Shown: positions 23,059 to 32,512, counted from the stretch's first letter. The stretch is DNA of 56,914 bases from Bacteroidales bacterium (GCA_018334675.1 JAGXLL010000016.1:1-56914), one strand, 5' to 3'. The notes: a model not told the origin generated them from the letters alone. Translations and numbers: made by a program.

Positions 23059-24837
23059 ATGGAAAAGACCAAAGTATTAGTCGGTTTAGCCAGTTGTGGT
23101 ATTGCAGCTGGTGCTCAGAAAGTTTATGACAAGTTATATGAACTCAAGAAGGCTGACCAGGTCGATATAGAGATCAAGAAAACAGGATGTATAGGCATGT
23201 GTTACCGGGAGCCGTTGGTAGAAGTGGTTGATGAAACAGGCTCCTACCTGTACGGGGAGGTGGATGAACAGAAGGCCGTGGAAATCATGGACAAACATTT
23301 GACCAATGATGAGCCCATCAAGGATTATGTGGTCAGGACCGATCTGTTCGAGACTCCGGATGATGCCTTCTGGAAAGGACAGGTGAAGATTGCCCTGCGC
23401 AACTGTGGGGTGATCAATCCCGAAAACATAAGGGAATATGAAGCCCGGGAAGGTTATAAGGCTATCCGCAAGATCCTGGAGGAAGGAATTGATCAGGAAG
23501 ATGTGATACAAACCGTTTACGATTCCGGGTTGCGGGGGAGAGGCGGAGGTGGTTTTCCCACAGGTCTGAAATGGCGGTTTACGTATAAAAATTCAGCCGA
23601 AAAGAAATACCTTGTTTGCAATGCCGATGAAGGAGACCCGGGTGCATTCATGGACCGTTCCCTGCTGGAAGGTGATCCCCATGGGGTGATCGAAGGTTTG
23701 ATTATAGGGGCCTACGCCACTGGTGCTTCTGAGGGGGTGATCTATTGCCGGGCGGAATATCCCCTGGCCATCAAGCGGTTAAATATTGCCTTGGACCAGG
23801 CCCGGGAAAGGGGTTACCTGGGTAAGGACATTATGGGTCATTCCGGTTTCGATTTCGATCTTTATGTCAAGGAAGGCGCTGGTGCCTTTGTTTGTGGAGA
23901 GGAGACGGCCCTGATGGCTTCAGTGGAAGGACGAAGGGGTATGCCCTCGAAGCGTCCGCCGTATCCGGCCGAGAAGGGGTTGTGGGAGATGCCCACCAAC
24001 ATCAACAATGTGGAAACATACGCCAATGTACCGCAGATCATCCTGAAAGGCGCCGGTTTTTTCAATCAATACGGCACAGAGAAGAGCAAGGGGACCAAAG
24101 TTTTTGCACTCACCGGCAAGATCAACCACGGTGGATCGGTTGAGGTACCCATGGGTATTAATATTCAGGATATTATCTACAAGCTGGGCGGTGGCATCAA
24201 GGAAGGAAAGGATTTTAAAGCCGTACAGCTGGGCGGTCCCTCCGGCGGATGTATCCCCGCCTATCTGCGTGATACCATCATTGATTACGATTCGGTTACC
24301 GCCACCGGGGCCATCATGGGCTCCGGCGGAATGGTGGTGATGGATGAGACTACCTGTATGGTGGATATGGCCAAGTTTTTCCTCGACTTTACCCGCAAAG
24401 AGTCTTGCGGAAAATGTACATTTTGCCGGGTGGGTACCAAACGAATGCTTGAGATACTCGACCGCATCACCAAAGGGGAAGGAGCGGAAGGCGACATCGA
24501 AAAACTCGAGGAGCTGGCCCATCAGATCAAGGACAATACCCTATGTGGCTTGGGTCAGACGGCACCCAACCCCGTTCTCACCACCATCAAATATTTCCGC
24601 GATGAGTACGAGGCCCATATACACGAAAAGAAATGTCCGGCCAAGAGCTGCAAACAGCTGCTCACCTATACCATCGATCCGGATAAGTGTACCGGCTGTA
24701 CCGTATGTGCCCGCAACTGTCCGGTAGATGCCATCAGCGGAGAAAGAAAGGAAGTACACGTGATAGACCAGGATGTCTGCATCAAATGCGGGGTTTGTTA
24801 TACCAAGTGTAATTTCGATGCAGTGATCCTCTCATAA
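23059..24837 (+). CDS. NuoF/HydB-like FMN and Fe-S subunit of a putative Stn-type electron-bifurcating transhydrogenase
   Basis: A 592-residue flavoprotein with the full bifurcating-type domain order. An N-terminal thioredoxin-like [2Fe-2S] domain (ASCGIAAGA...GCIGMC) is followed by the NuoF core with FMN/NADH loops GLRGRGGGGFPTG and GEETALMASVEGRRG, an SLBB region, and the N3-type 4Fe-4S site ESCGKCTFCRVG. The C-terminal ferredoxin domain has two 4Fe-4S motifs (CTGCTVCARNCP, CIKCGVCYTKC). In HydB and StnB this flavin is the NADH site and proposed bifurcation centre. Compare the much shorter homologue at 33408, which lacks both end domains. It lies between the NuoE-like gene and the large subunit gene. 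Confidence 0.93.
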   Translation: MEKTKVLVGLASCGIAAGAQKVYDKLYELKKADQVDIEIKKTGCIGMCYREPLVEVVDETGSYLYGEVDEQKAVEIMDKHLTNDEPIKDYVVRTDLFETPDDAFWKGQVKIALRNCGVINPENIREYEAREGYKAIRKILEEGIDQEDVIQTVYDSGLRGRGGGGFPTGLKWRFTYKNSAEKKYLVCNADEGDPGAFMDRSLLEGDPHGVIEGLIIGAYATGASEGVIYCRAEYPLAIKRLNIALDQARERGYLGKDIMGHSGFDFDLYVKEGAGAFVCGEETALMASVEGRRGMPSKRPPYPAEKGLWEMPTNINNVETYANVPQIILKGAGFFNQYGTEKSKGTKVFALTGKINHGGSVEVPMGINIQDIIYKLGGGIKEGKDFKAVQLGGPSGGCIPAYLRDTIIDYDSVTATGAIMGSGGMVVMDETTCMVDMAKFFLDFTRKESCGKCTFCRVGTKRMLEILDRITKGEGAEGDIEKLEELAHQIKDNTLCGLGQTAPNPVLTTIKYFRDEYEAHIHEKKCPAKSCKQLLTYTIDPDKCTGCTVCARNCPVDAISGERKEVHVIDQDVCIKCGVCYTKCNFDAVILS

Positions 24838-24874
24838 ATAACTGTTGATACAACCAATAGAAAATCCGATCAAA

Positions 24875-27800
24875 ATGCAAGAAAAACTCAATATAATTCT
24901 CGATGGAAAAAACCTACAAGGCAACGAGGGCGAAACAATACTGCAGCTTGCCCGGCGCCACGGCTTTCAAATACCCACCCTTTGCCATGATCCGCGTTTA
25001 AAACCCTTTTCTTCATGTTTTGTTTGTGTCGTCGAGGTTGAAGGGATGAAAGGGATGCAGCCTTCCTGTTCAACGGTGATTAAGGAAGGGATGAAGATTC
25101 AAACCGACAATGAGAACGTACGGTCCTCCCGAAAAATGGCACTGGATCTGCTGGTAAGCAATCACTTTGCTGACTGTGTGGCACCGTGCACGGAAACCTG
25201 TCCGGCCGGTGTGGATGTTCAGGGTTACATCTCGCTGATAGAGAAAGGTCTGTATCATGATGCCATCGGGCTGATCAAGCAGACCAATCCACTGCCTGCC
25301 ATATGCGGTCGTGTATGTGTAAGACCCTGTGAACTGGCCTGTCGCCGGAACTTCCTGGATGAAGGCACCGGTGTGGGCATCGACTATCTCAAACGCTTTG
25401 CCGCCGATCAGGATCTGGTCGATGGCCATTATCGTCCGCAGGTGGCACCCTCAACCGGTAAGCAGGTGGCTATTGTTGGGGGCGGCCCAGGCGGCCTCTC
25501 TTCTGCTTATTTTCTACAGCAACGGGGCCACCAGTGCGATATTTATGAAGCCTCCCCCCAGGCCGGCGGCTGGCTGCGTTATGGCATACCTGAATACCGC
25601 CTGCCGAATGATTTGCTGGATAAAGAAATCGCAACCATCACCGAGCTGGGCGTGCAAATACACTGCAACCAGAAACTGGGTGATAACCTGAGTTACGGAC
25701 AGCTCAAGGATCAATACGATGCCGTGATCCTGACCATCGGCTCCCAGCGGGGCACCCTGCTTCGAGCCGAAGGAGAGGATGCGGAAAATGTTTTCTCCGG
25801 TATAGATTTTCTGCGTAACATGCAGATGACCGGACAGAAATATGATTTCAGCGGTAAAACCGTTGGCGTGGTTGGAGGCGGCAATACCGCCATGGATTGC
25901 TGCCGTACGGCCATGAGATGCGGGGCCGATAAAGTATACGTGATCTATCGGCGCGCAGAGGAACAGATGCCCGCCAGCCCCATCGAAGTGGAAGAGTCCA
26001 AGCTGGAAGGCATAGAATATATGTTTCTGACCAATCCGGTGAGAGTCAATCAGGATAAAAACGGCAAGCTGCGGTCGATGACCCTGATCAAGATGGAACT
26101 CGGAGAACCGGACCAATCAGGACGCCGCCGTCCGGTGCCCATTGAAGGCTCGGAATTTGATATGGAGTTCGACTATGTGTTGGCGGCTATAGGACAAAAG
26201 ACCGATGTGAATTTCCTGGACGACATCAACCAGCATGCCGATAAAGGCCAGCTGAAGCTGAACCGCTGGGGAGATGTGGATGCCGATGAGCAAACCCTTC
26301 AAACAGGTATAGAGCATGTTTTTGCTGCCGGTGACGGGGTGACCGGCCCGGCCACCATCATCGAGGCAGTCGCTCAGGCACAAACCGCCTCCCGCAGCTG
26401 CCACCAATATCTGAGCGGACAGCCTTTGCAAGCGGAGGAACAGGAGTTCTTCAGCCGCAAGGAAAATTTCCGCGAACTCACCAGCGATGACTTTGCCGAG
26501 CGCTATAAACAGCAGATGCGGGAAGAAATGCCTACGCTCCCTCCTGATAAACGTGAGAATTTTAAAGAGGTGGAGCTGGGCTATAAGGATGCTCAGGTAG
26601 CCGATCATGAAACAGGCAGGTGTCTGGAATGCGGATGCAGTGAGTTATACACCTGCGACCTGAAGCGCTTCGCCACAGAATATAAGGCCGAGCAGAAACG
26701 CTTTGGAGGCGACTTCCATGAATACGAGGTGGATCATTCCCATCCTTTCATAGAGATCGACAACAACAAATGCATTCTTTGTGGCCGGTGTGTGAGAATA
26801 TGCCGTGAGGTTACCGGTGCCAATGCCCTGGGCTTTATTAACCGGGGCTTCGAGACTTATGTGGCACCCAGTATGGGAGAATCGCTTACCCATACCCATT
26901 GTGAGTCATGCGGGCTTTGTGTCTCAGCCTGTCCTACCGGCGCCCTCACCGAAAATCTGCCCTTTAAACCCGCACCGGTAGAATGGGAAAGGGCCCCGAC
27001 CATCTGCAACTTCTGCTCGGTGGGATGCGAGATCAACCACCACCATAAGAGCGGATTCATCCTGCGCACCACCGGCAGGGAAGGCTTGATCAACCAGGAC
27101 GCCAACATATGCAAATACCCCCGGTTTGGGTACCATTATATGAACCATGCCGATCGGATCACCCAACCCCTGTTGAAGGTAGATGGACAATTTGAAGAGA
27201 TTAGCTTTGAAAAGGCTTATGAAGTGATCCACGATGAGATCAAGCATGTAGAACCCGAAGAAAATGCCTTTTATGCCGGAGCCAGGCTTTCCAATGAAGA
27301 GCTTTACCTGATACAGAAACTGGCCCGGGTGGGTGCCAAAACCAATAACATCCACAGTTTCCAATATCTGACTTCTTTCAAAGGCAGTGATTTGAATTAT
27401 AAAGCCAACGTGCCTTTCGAAGATATACCCAAGGCCGGAAAGATCTATCTGATCGGTTCGGAGATCAACCAGGAAAATGCCGTGGTAGGTTTTATGGTTA
27501 ACAACGCCCGTTTCACAAGGAATATACCTGTGGAGTTGATCACCAATCAGCCGGATTCCTCTATGAAGCACAAAGTGGATGGAATGAGAAAGATAAGCTC
27601 CTATTATCATTTTATCAAAGCCTTAAGCCATTACCTGCTTTCACAGAACAAACAGAATGATCTGTTTATCAAAGATAAATGCATTGATTTTGAGCAGTAT
27701 AAGAATCAGCTCCTGGATGAGGATTTTGATGTACTCGTTGAAAAGAGTGGTGTTTCCAGTAAAGAGGATCTTATTGCCTTTGCCGATGCTTACAATCAAC

Positions 27801-28582
27801 AGCAGCATGCCGTGCTTATCTTTTCTGAGCGCAATATATCGCCTCAGGCAGCTGCAGAGTTATTTAACCTGGCCATGCTGACCGGTAAGATCGGAAAAAC
27901 CGCAAGCGGTATCATCTCGCTGAAAGAAAAGAACAACTCCCAGGGCATTTTTGATATGGGCATCGGAGCCTATACCGGGGTGGGCAACCAGTCTCTTAAA
28001 GATGAAGGATTTAGAAGCGTCTTGCAAGATGTCTGGCAGGTGGATGAGATACCCCAGGTGCCCAACAACCGGCATATCGATAAGCTGGACAACGGCAAAA
28101 TCAAGAAACTTTATGTGTTTGGGGAAGATCCTATGGGATGTGCCTATGATAAAGAAAGAGTGGATAAATGGTTTGTTGATGCCGAATTTGTCATGGTACA
28201 GGATTACTTCATGACCGAGACGGCAAAGAATGCCGACCTGATCTTACCCGCTACCATGCCGGTGGAGACATCCGGAACCTTTACCAATACCCAGCGTTAC
28301 ATTCAACAATTCGACAAACAGCTGGAGGGTAGGTTAGAAAAGGAGAATTACCAGCAGCTGCTTGACCTGTTGCATAATTTCGATTCCAACAGGCTGGAGA
28401 CAACCGGGCAGGTACGTAAGGAAGCCATTTCCCTGTTGCCCCAAAACAAACGATTTGAATACAGATTCGAATATACATCTGGTGAAGCCGATGATTACCG
28501 GTTGTTCAAACATGGATGCGATGCGGTGGTCAAGTACTTTGACGATCGATTTGAACAAGCCTTCGACAGAATTAACGGCTGA
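24875..28582 (+). CDS. Large fused NfnB/GltD-NuoG-FdhA-like subunit, putative Stn-type NADP-linked transhydrogenase
   Basis: A 1235-residue multidomain protein. In order: an N-terminal [2Fe-2S] ferredoxin domain; a GltD/NfnB-like Fe-S domain (CVAPCTETCP, CGRVCVRPCELAC); an FAD/NADP flavoprotein with Rossmann loops VGGGPGGLSS near 198 and VGGGNTAMDC near 330; a NuoG-like ferredoxin region with two 4Fe-4S motifs near 632 and 674; and a molybdopterin-oxidoreductase-like domain opening CNFCSVGC near 709. Where formate dehydrogenases place the catalytic Sec/Cys (about 826) this protein reads FQYLTSF with no Cys, so formate oxidation is unlikely. The set resembles StnABC of Sporomusa, which couples NADH, ferredoxin and NADP. 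ATG 24875 is chosen over an upstream TTG. Confidence 0.85.
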   Translation: MQEKLNIILDGKNLQGNEGETILQLARRHGFQIPTLCHDPRLKPFSSCFVCVVEVEGMKGMQPSCSTVIKEGMKIQTDNENVRSSRKMALDLLVSNHFADCVAPCTETCPAGVDVQGYISLIEKGLYHDAIGLIKQTNPLPAICGRVCVRPCELACRRNFLDEGTGVGIDYLKRFAADQDLVDGHYRPQVAPSTGKQVAIVGGGPGGLSSAYFLQQRGHQCDIYEASPQAGGWLRYGIPEYRLPNDLLDKEIATITELGVQIHCNQKLGDNLSYGQLKDQYDAVILTIGSQRGTLLRAEGEDAENVFSGIDFLRNMQMTGQKYDFSGKTVGVVGGGNTAMDCCRTAMRCGADKVYVIYRRAEEQMPASPIEVEESKLEGIEYMFLTNPVRVNQDKNGKLRSMTLIKMELGEPDQSGRRRPVPIEGSEFDMEFDYVLAAIGQKTDVNFLDDINQHADKGQLKLNRWGDVDADEQTLQTGIEHVFAAGDGVTGPATIIEAVAQAQTASRSCHQYLSGQPLQAEEQEFFSRKENFRELTSDDFAERYKQQMREEMPTLPPDKRENFKEVELGYKDAQVADHETGRCLECGCSELYTCDLKRFATEYKAEQKRFGGDFHEYEVDHSHPFIEIDNNKCILCGRCVRICREVTGANALGFINRGFETYVAPSMGESLTHTHCESCGLCVSACPTGALTENLPFKPAPVEWERAPTICNFCSVGCEINHHHKSGFILRTTGREGLINQDANICKYPRFGYHYMNHADRITQPLLKVDGQFEEISFEKAYEVIHDEIKHVEPEENAFYAGARLSNEELYLIQKLARVGAKTNNIHSFQYLTSFKGSDLNYKANVPFEDIPKAGKIYLIGSEINQENAVVGFMVNNARFTRNIPVELITNQPDSSMKHKVDGMRKISSYYHFIKALSHYLLSQNKQNDLFIKDKCIDFEQYKNQLLDEDFDVLVEKSGVSSKEDLIAFADAYNQQQHAVLIFSERNISPQAAAELFNLAMLTGKIGKTASGIISLKEKNNSQGIFDMGIGAYTGVGNQSLKDEGFRSVLQDVWQVDEIPQVPNNRHIDKLDNGKIKKLYVFGEDPMGCAYDKERVDKWFVDAEFVMVQDYFMTETAKNADLILPATMPVETSGTFTNTQRYIQQFDKQLEGRLEKENYQQLLDLLHNFDSNRLETTGQVRKEAISLLPQNKRFEYRFEYTSGEADDYRLFKHGCDAVVKYFDDRFEQAFDRING

Positions 28583-28608
28583 ATTATGTAAAAAAGATCA
28601 ATAAGTAT

Positions 28609-28616
28609 TATATTTG
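28609..28616 (+). promoter_or_regulatory. -7 element for the ferritin-like gene
   Basis: TATATTTG matches TAnnTTTG exactly, 32 bases before the ATG at 28648. I did not find a TTG -33 box at the usual distance. Confidence 0.4.
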
Positions 28617-28647
28617 TTAGGGAATACACATCCTAACCCAAACCACT

Positions 28648-29103
28648 ATGAAAGAATTTAGAAGTGTTGACGACATACTTGATTTTGCCATGAACTCCGA
28701 ACAGGAGGCGGTTGATTTCTATAACAGCCTGGCAGAGAGCACCCAGAACGAAGAGATGCAGAAGATATTCAATCAATTTGCCCAGGAGGAGATCTCCCAT
28801 AAAGCCAGGATCCGTAAAATTAAAGAAGAAGGCACCTATGAGATTTCTCGCGAGAGGCTTCGTAATCTGAAGGTTAGTGATTATATGGTCAACGTGAAGC
28901 CTACTCCCGACATGAGCTATCCCGATGCCCTGGTACTTGCCATGAATAAGGAAAAGGCTGCTTTCCGGCTTTATATGGATCTGTCTGAGCAGACGGATCA
29001 GCAGGAGATGAAAGACCTTTTCCTGGCTTTGGCCCAGGAGGAGTCCAAACACAAGCTGCGTTTCGAGTTGGAATACGACGAATATGTACTGAGAGAGAAT
29101 TAA
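28648..29103 (+). CDS. Rubrerythrin-like ferritin-family protein without rubredoxin domain
   Basis: A 151-residue four-helix di-iron protein. Paired carboxylate/histidine motifs are visible in two halves: EQEAVDFY and EEISHKARI in the first, and KEKAAFRLY and EESKHKLRFE in the second, the ExxH pattern of rubrerythrin/ferritin-like folds. There is no C-terminal CxxC rubredoxin domain, so it needs an external electron donor if it acts as a peroxidase. Such proteins detoxify peroxide or handle iron in anaerobes. It has its own -7 element and a strong terminator, so it is a single-gene unit, and may protect the oxygen-sensitive Fe-S enzymes encoded around it. That protective role is inferred. Confidence 0.85.
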   Translation: MKEFRSVDDILDFAMNSEQEAVDFYNSLAESTQNEEMQKIFNQFAQEEISHKARIRKIKEEGTYEISRERLRNLKVSDYMVNVKPTPDMSYPDALVLAMNKEKAAFRLYMDLSEQTDQQEMKDLFLALAQEESKHKLRFELEYDEYVLREN

Positions 29104-29129
29104 CCCTTTCATCCTATAATGATTCATTT

Positions 29130-29159
29130 CCCGCAGGTTTGGGCTTGCGGGATTTTTTT
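29130..29159 (+). terminator. Rho-independent terminator after the ferritin-like gene
   Basis: CCCGCA (29130-29135) pairs with TGCGGG (29146-29151) around a 10-base loop, followed by a run of seven T residues (29153-29159). It lies 27 bases after the stop codon. Confidence 0.85.
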
Positions 29160-29200
29160 GGATTTGATCCCGGAAACTTTTATTTTGACACCAGCTTTAT

Positions 29201-29208
29201 TACTTTTG
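29201..29208 (+). promoter_or_regulatory. -7 element for the LysM-protein gene
   Basis: TACTTTTG, an exact TAnnTTTG match, lies 27 bases before the GTG start at 29235 and just after the preceding terminator. This supports the GTG start over the longer open frame from 29139. Confidence 0.5.
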
Positions 29209-29234
29209 CAAGGCAACCAATACGACAGTGCAAC

Positions 29235-31214
29235 GTGAAGATAACCAAGCTCGGGATAGCAACAGGCCTTTTCATACTCCTTGCCCCTTCTGCCCTGCTG
29301 GGGCAGGAAGTGAAGATTGAACGCTCCGAGGAAAAAGTGATCATCGGAGAAGAGCTCTATTATATCCATGAGGTTAAAAAAGGCCATACCCTTTATTCCA
29401 TCAGCAAGGCCTATGATGTTTCCCAGCGCGTGATTGCCAGGGAAAACCCCGACATTATGCTTGGTCTTCGACCCGGGCAGGTTCTGAAGATCCCTTTTTC
29501 CGAACCTGTTGAAAAGAAAGAGGAGGAACGCGATACTTCACGTTTTCATTATTACCGGGTGCGCAAAGGTGAGACACTCTATTCCCTTTCCAAACGCTAT
29601 CGGGTTTCGCAGGAGGCCATCCGACGGCATAACCCCATATTGTATGATCAGGAGCTGAAGGCCCGCCAGACCGTCAAGATTCCCAGGAAAGACATTGCAC
29701 AGAAAGATCAGGCTCAGGGGAAGGAGCAACGGGCCAAAGCCAGCCAGTACATTCATCATCGCGTCAAGAAAAAGGAGACCCTCTATTCCCTCTCCAAGAA
29801 GTATAATGTGGAGATTGGTGACATCATTGCAGCCAATGAGCACCTGAAAAACAGGGAGCTGGAATATGACGAGGTGATCCGTATTCCCCGAGCCGGCAAG
29901 GATCGAGCCAGTGAGAAGCCTTCGCCGGTAAGAACGGCAGAGCAGCCTGACAAACCCCGCGATACCGTGCCTTCTTATTATCAAATGGTGCGGGATCGAC
30001 TCCCCGGCTGCGATTCATCGGGTTACTTTAAGCGCCATACCCTTCAGGTGGGGCTTTTCTTGCCTTTTTATCTGGAGAAAAATCAGGAAAAATTTTACAT
30101 TGACAGCTCGGAGGTAGATGATCAAGGAGAGAAGATCTATAAGAAGGTTCAACGCGATCCCAATTATATCTACCCCCGGTCGGAAAATTTCATCGAGTTT
30201 TATGAGGGGGTGCTTGTGGCCCTGGATTCATTATCTGATCAAGGTGTGCGGGTAGATCTGCGTGTATACGACAGCGGCGCCGACAGCCTGGAGTTGAAAC
30301 AAACCCTTCGCAGCAACAATCTGTCCAACCTGGATTTGATCATTGGGCCGGTTTACAGGGAGAAATTTTCCCTTATGGCCCGATATGCTGAAAAGAACCG
30401 GATACACATCATCTCACCTTTTTCCAAATCCAAACGCTGGGTACACAACAATCCTTATGTGATACAGATCTATCCATCCCTGACCGCCCAGTTGGATCAG
30501 TTTGCCTCGTATATATCCCGCTTCAGCGATAAGAACATGATACTGGTTCATGCCGGCGACAGTTTGTATTATCCGGAGATAAGGCAATTCAAAGATAAGA
30601 TCTTTACCTATATATCGCATGATACCAGCTTTGCTGACGTACGTTTCAAGGAAGTGGCCTTCAAGGACAGCTTGTTCTACCTGGAGCAGGCAATGAACCG
30701 GGGGGAAGAGAATGTGGTGATTGTCCCTTCCGAGGACGAAGCCTTTGTCACCGATGTGGTGACCAACCTAAACACACTATCCAAGAAGGGATACGATATG
30801 CGGGTTTTTGGCTATTCCAACTGGCAGGATTTTGTGAACATCGAACTGGAGTATTTCTATAACATCCATCTGTGCCTGTTTTCCTCATTTCATGTCAATT
30901 ATAAACGTCCGGCCGTAAAACGGGTGGTTCGAAAGTACCGAAAAACCTTTTATTCCGAACCCAGCCGATATGTCTTTCACGGTTTTGACATCAGCTACTA
31001 TTTCATGAATGCGCTTTACCGTTATGGAAGGGATTTTGAGGATTGCATTTATCGCTATGACGTCCCGTTGAGTCATTCTGATTACCGTTTTTACAGACCC
31101 AGCAGGGAGAGCGGCCTGGAGAACGTTTCGCTGTATCTGCTTCAATACCGCAACGATCTGAGCATCGATCTGGTTAACCTCGACCCTGACAGTCCGGCCT
31201 GGGCATCCGACTGA
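29235..31214 (+). CDS. Exported LysM-repeat protein with C-terminal periplasmic-binding-like domain
   Basis: A 659-residue exported protein. It starts with a signal sequence (VKITKLGIATGLFIL... ending near LLGQE), then three LysM modules of about 45 residues each, recognisable by repeats of KGHTLYSISK, KGETLYSLSK and KKETLYSLSK, which bind peptidoglycan. A linker leads to a type 1 periplasmic-binding-like domain (LQVGLFLPFYLEK, NFIEFYEGVLVALDSL, LIIGPVYREKF). This LysM plus ligand-binding layout is common in Bacteroidetes and is probably periplasmic, attached to the cell wall. The GTG start is chosen because the -7 element lies within the longer frame. The ligand is unknown; no transporter genes adjoin. 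Confidence 0.85.
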   Translation: MKITKLGIATGLFILLAPSALLGQEVKIERSEEKVIIGEELYYIHEVKKGHTLYSISKAYDVSQRVIARENPDIMLGLRPGQVLKIPFSEPVEKKEEERDTSRFHYYRVRKGETLYSLSKRYRVSQEAIRRHNPILYDQELKARQTVKIPRKDIAQKDQAQGKEQRAKASQYIHHRVKKKETLYSLSKKYNVEIGDIIAANEHLKNRELEYDEVIRIPRAGKDRASEKPSPVRTAEQPDKPRDTVPSYYQMVRDRLPGCDSSGYFKRHTLQVGLFLPFYLEKNQEKFYIDSSEVDDQGEKIYKKVQRDPNYIYPRSENFIEFYEGVLVALDSLSDQGVRVDLRVYDSGADSLELKQTLRSNNLSNLDLIIGPVYREKFSLMARYAEKNRIHIISPFSKSKRWVHNNPYVIQIYPSLTAQLDQFASYISRFSDKNMILVHAGDSLYYPEIRQFKDKIFTYISHDTSFADVRFKEVAFKDSLFYLEQAMNRGEENVVIVPSEDEAFVTDVVTNLNTLSKKGYDMRVFGYSNWQDFVNIELEYFYNIHLCLFSSFHVNYKRPAVKRVVRKYRKTFYSEPSRYVFHGFDISYYFMNALYRYGRDFEDCIYRYDVPLSHSDYRFYRPSRESGLENVSLYLLQYRNDLSIDLVNLDPDSPAWASD

Positions 31215-31284
31215 GTAAAAGTTGCCAAACATTTATGAAATCCCTGGATCATGATCCTTTTGTTGAAGTTCCTGCTGCCATTAC

Positions 31285-31315
31285 TTGAAATATCAGCTAA
31301 AAAGATATATCTTTA
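31285..31315 (+). promoter_or_regulatory. Predicted promoter of the encapsulin operon
   Basis: TTG at 31285-31287, a 20-base spacer, and TATCTTTA at 31308-31315 (one base off TAnnTTTG), 37 bases before the cargo gene. It is the same -7 octamer as before the second PfkB gene. Confidence 0.5.
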
Positions 31316-31351
31316 ACATGCATTTTAAATATTAAAGCAAAAGGAGGACCC

Positions 31352-31696
31352 ATGTCACAGTATCATGAACCGGCTGAAGAACTCAGCCAAGAAGCCCGCA
31401 ATTATACCCGGGCGCTCAATAGCCTGAAGGAGGAGGTAGAAGCTGTTGATTGGTACCACCAGCGGGTAGATACCACCAATGATGAGAGCCTGAAGGATAT
31501 TATGGCCCATAACCGGGATGAAGAGATAGAACACGCCTGTATGACCCTGGAATGGTTGAGGCGCAACATGCCAGGATGGGATGAAGAACTCAGGAACTGG
31601 CTCTTTAAAGAAGGAGACATCAGTGAAGACCATGAACATGAATCAGAATCCAATACCTCCGGCAACGGCGATCTGGGTATTGGTAAAATAAAATAA
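31352..31696 (+). CDS. Encapsulated ferritin-like cargo protein (EncFtn)
   Basis: A 114-residue encapsulin cargo ferroxidase. Family motifs YHEPAEELS at the N-terminus, EEVEAVDWYHQRVD and HNRDEEIEHACMTLEWLRR supply the Glu and His residues of the di-iron site formed between subunits in EncFtn decamers. The C-terminus ends DLGIGKIK after a flexible acidic linker, matching the LGIGxL-type targeting peptide that docks cargo on the inner shell wall. A strong Shine-Dalgarno AAAGGAGG precedes the ATG, and the shell gene follows 10 bases later. Its job is to oxidise Fe(II) for storage inside the shell, limiting Fenton chemistry. Confidence 0.95.
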   Translation: MSQYHEPAEELSQEARNYTRALNSLKEEVEAVDWYHQRVDTTNDESLKDIMAHNRDEEIEHACMTLEWLRRNMPGWDEELRNWLFKEGDISEDHEHESESNTSGNGDLGIGKIK

Positions 31697-31706
31697 TGGA
31701 GGCACT

Positions 31707-32501
31707 ATGGATATATTAAGAAGATCTTTAGCACCTGTTTCACAGGAGGCCTGGCATGAGATTGATGAACAGGCCCGCATCATTTTTCAGAATGTATTAA
31801 CCGGCCGGCGTTTTGCAGATGTGGAAGGGCCCAAAGGCATAAACTTTGGTGCTGTCCCAATGGGAAGGCTCGATTTGGAAGAGAATCAGAAGGAGGATCA
31901 GGTGCGTTACGGCATCCACCGCATGCAGCCCCTTACAGAGATCAGGAAATCTTTCAGGCTGAATATATGGGAGTTGGATAACGCAGTACGCGGGGCTGAG
32001 GATGTTGACCTGGGAGAGCTGGAGGCTGCCGCCGGAGAAATAGCCGGGTTTGAGGAGGAAAGCATATACCATGGATTCGATAAGGCCTGCATCAAAGGAT
32101 TAAAAAATGGATCCGACCACAAGCCTCTGAGCTTTCCCGATCAGCCTGAGGATATCTTAAAGACCCTTACCGATGCCATTGGAAACCTGCGACAATCCTT
32201 TATTGAAGGTCCCTACAACCTGATCGTAGGAAGAGAGCAATGGCAGAAACTGATGGTTCATACCGGGGGCTATCCCCTGAGAAAACAGGTGGAAGACCTG
32301 ATAGGAGGCGAGATTATCCTAAACTTCTATATCAACGAAGGATATCTGGTTTCTGCTCGCGGCGGGGATTTCAAACTTTTTTTGGGCCAGGATCTGTCCA
32401 TTGGTTACGAATCCCACTCGGAAAAAGAGGTCCAGCTTTATATCACTGAATCATTCACTTTCAGAGTGCTGGAACCCGCTGCCGCAGTGGTACTTGAATA
32501 A
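31707..32501 (+). CDS. Encapsulin shell protein (family 1)
   Basis: A 264-residue HK97-fold shell protein that self-assembles into a protein nanocompartment. The N-terminus MDILRRSLAPVSQEAWHEID and the segment ADVEGPKGINFGAVPMGRL are characteristic of family 1 encapsulins, as are LIVGREQWQKLM and the C-terminal FRVLEPAAAVVL. The length (about 265) matches the T=1, 60-subunit forms such as that of Thermotoga maritima. It lies 10 bases after its EncFtn cargo gene with a GGAGG Shine-Dalgarno, and a terminator follows. The pair forms an iron-storage compartment in the cytoplasm. Confidence 0.96.
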   Translation: MDILRRSLAPVSQEAWHEIDEQARIIFQNVLTGRRFADVEGPKGINFGAVPMGRLDLEENQKEDQVRYGIHRMQPLTEIRKSFRLNIWELDNAVRGAEDVDLGELEAAAGEIAGFEEESIYHGFDKACIKGLKNGSDHKPLSFPDQPEDILKTLTDAIGNLRQSFIEGPYNLIVGREQWQKLMVHTGGYPLRKQVEDLIGGEIILNFYINEGYLVSARGGDFKLFLGQDLSIGYESHSEKEVQLYITESFTFRVLEPAAAVVLE

Positions 32502-32512
32502 TCCATTCATTG

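Noticed and set aside
24875-28582. NADH-dependent formate dehydrogenase as the annotation of the large fused subunit
   Set aside because: The molybdopterin-type domain lacks the catalytic Cys/Sec and the protein has a full NfnB/GltD-type NADP flavodomain, which fits a transhydrogenase better.
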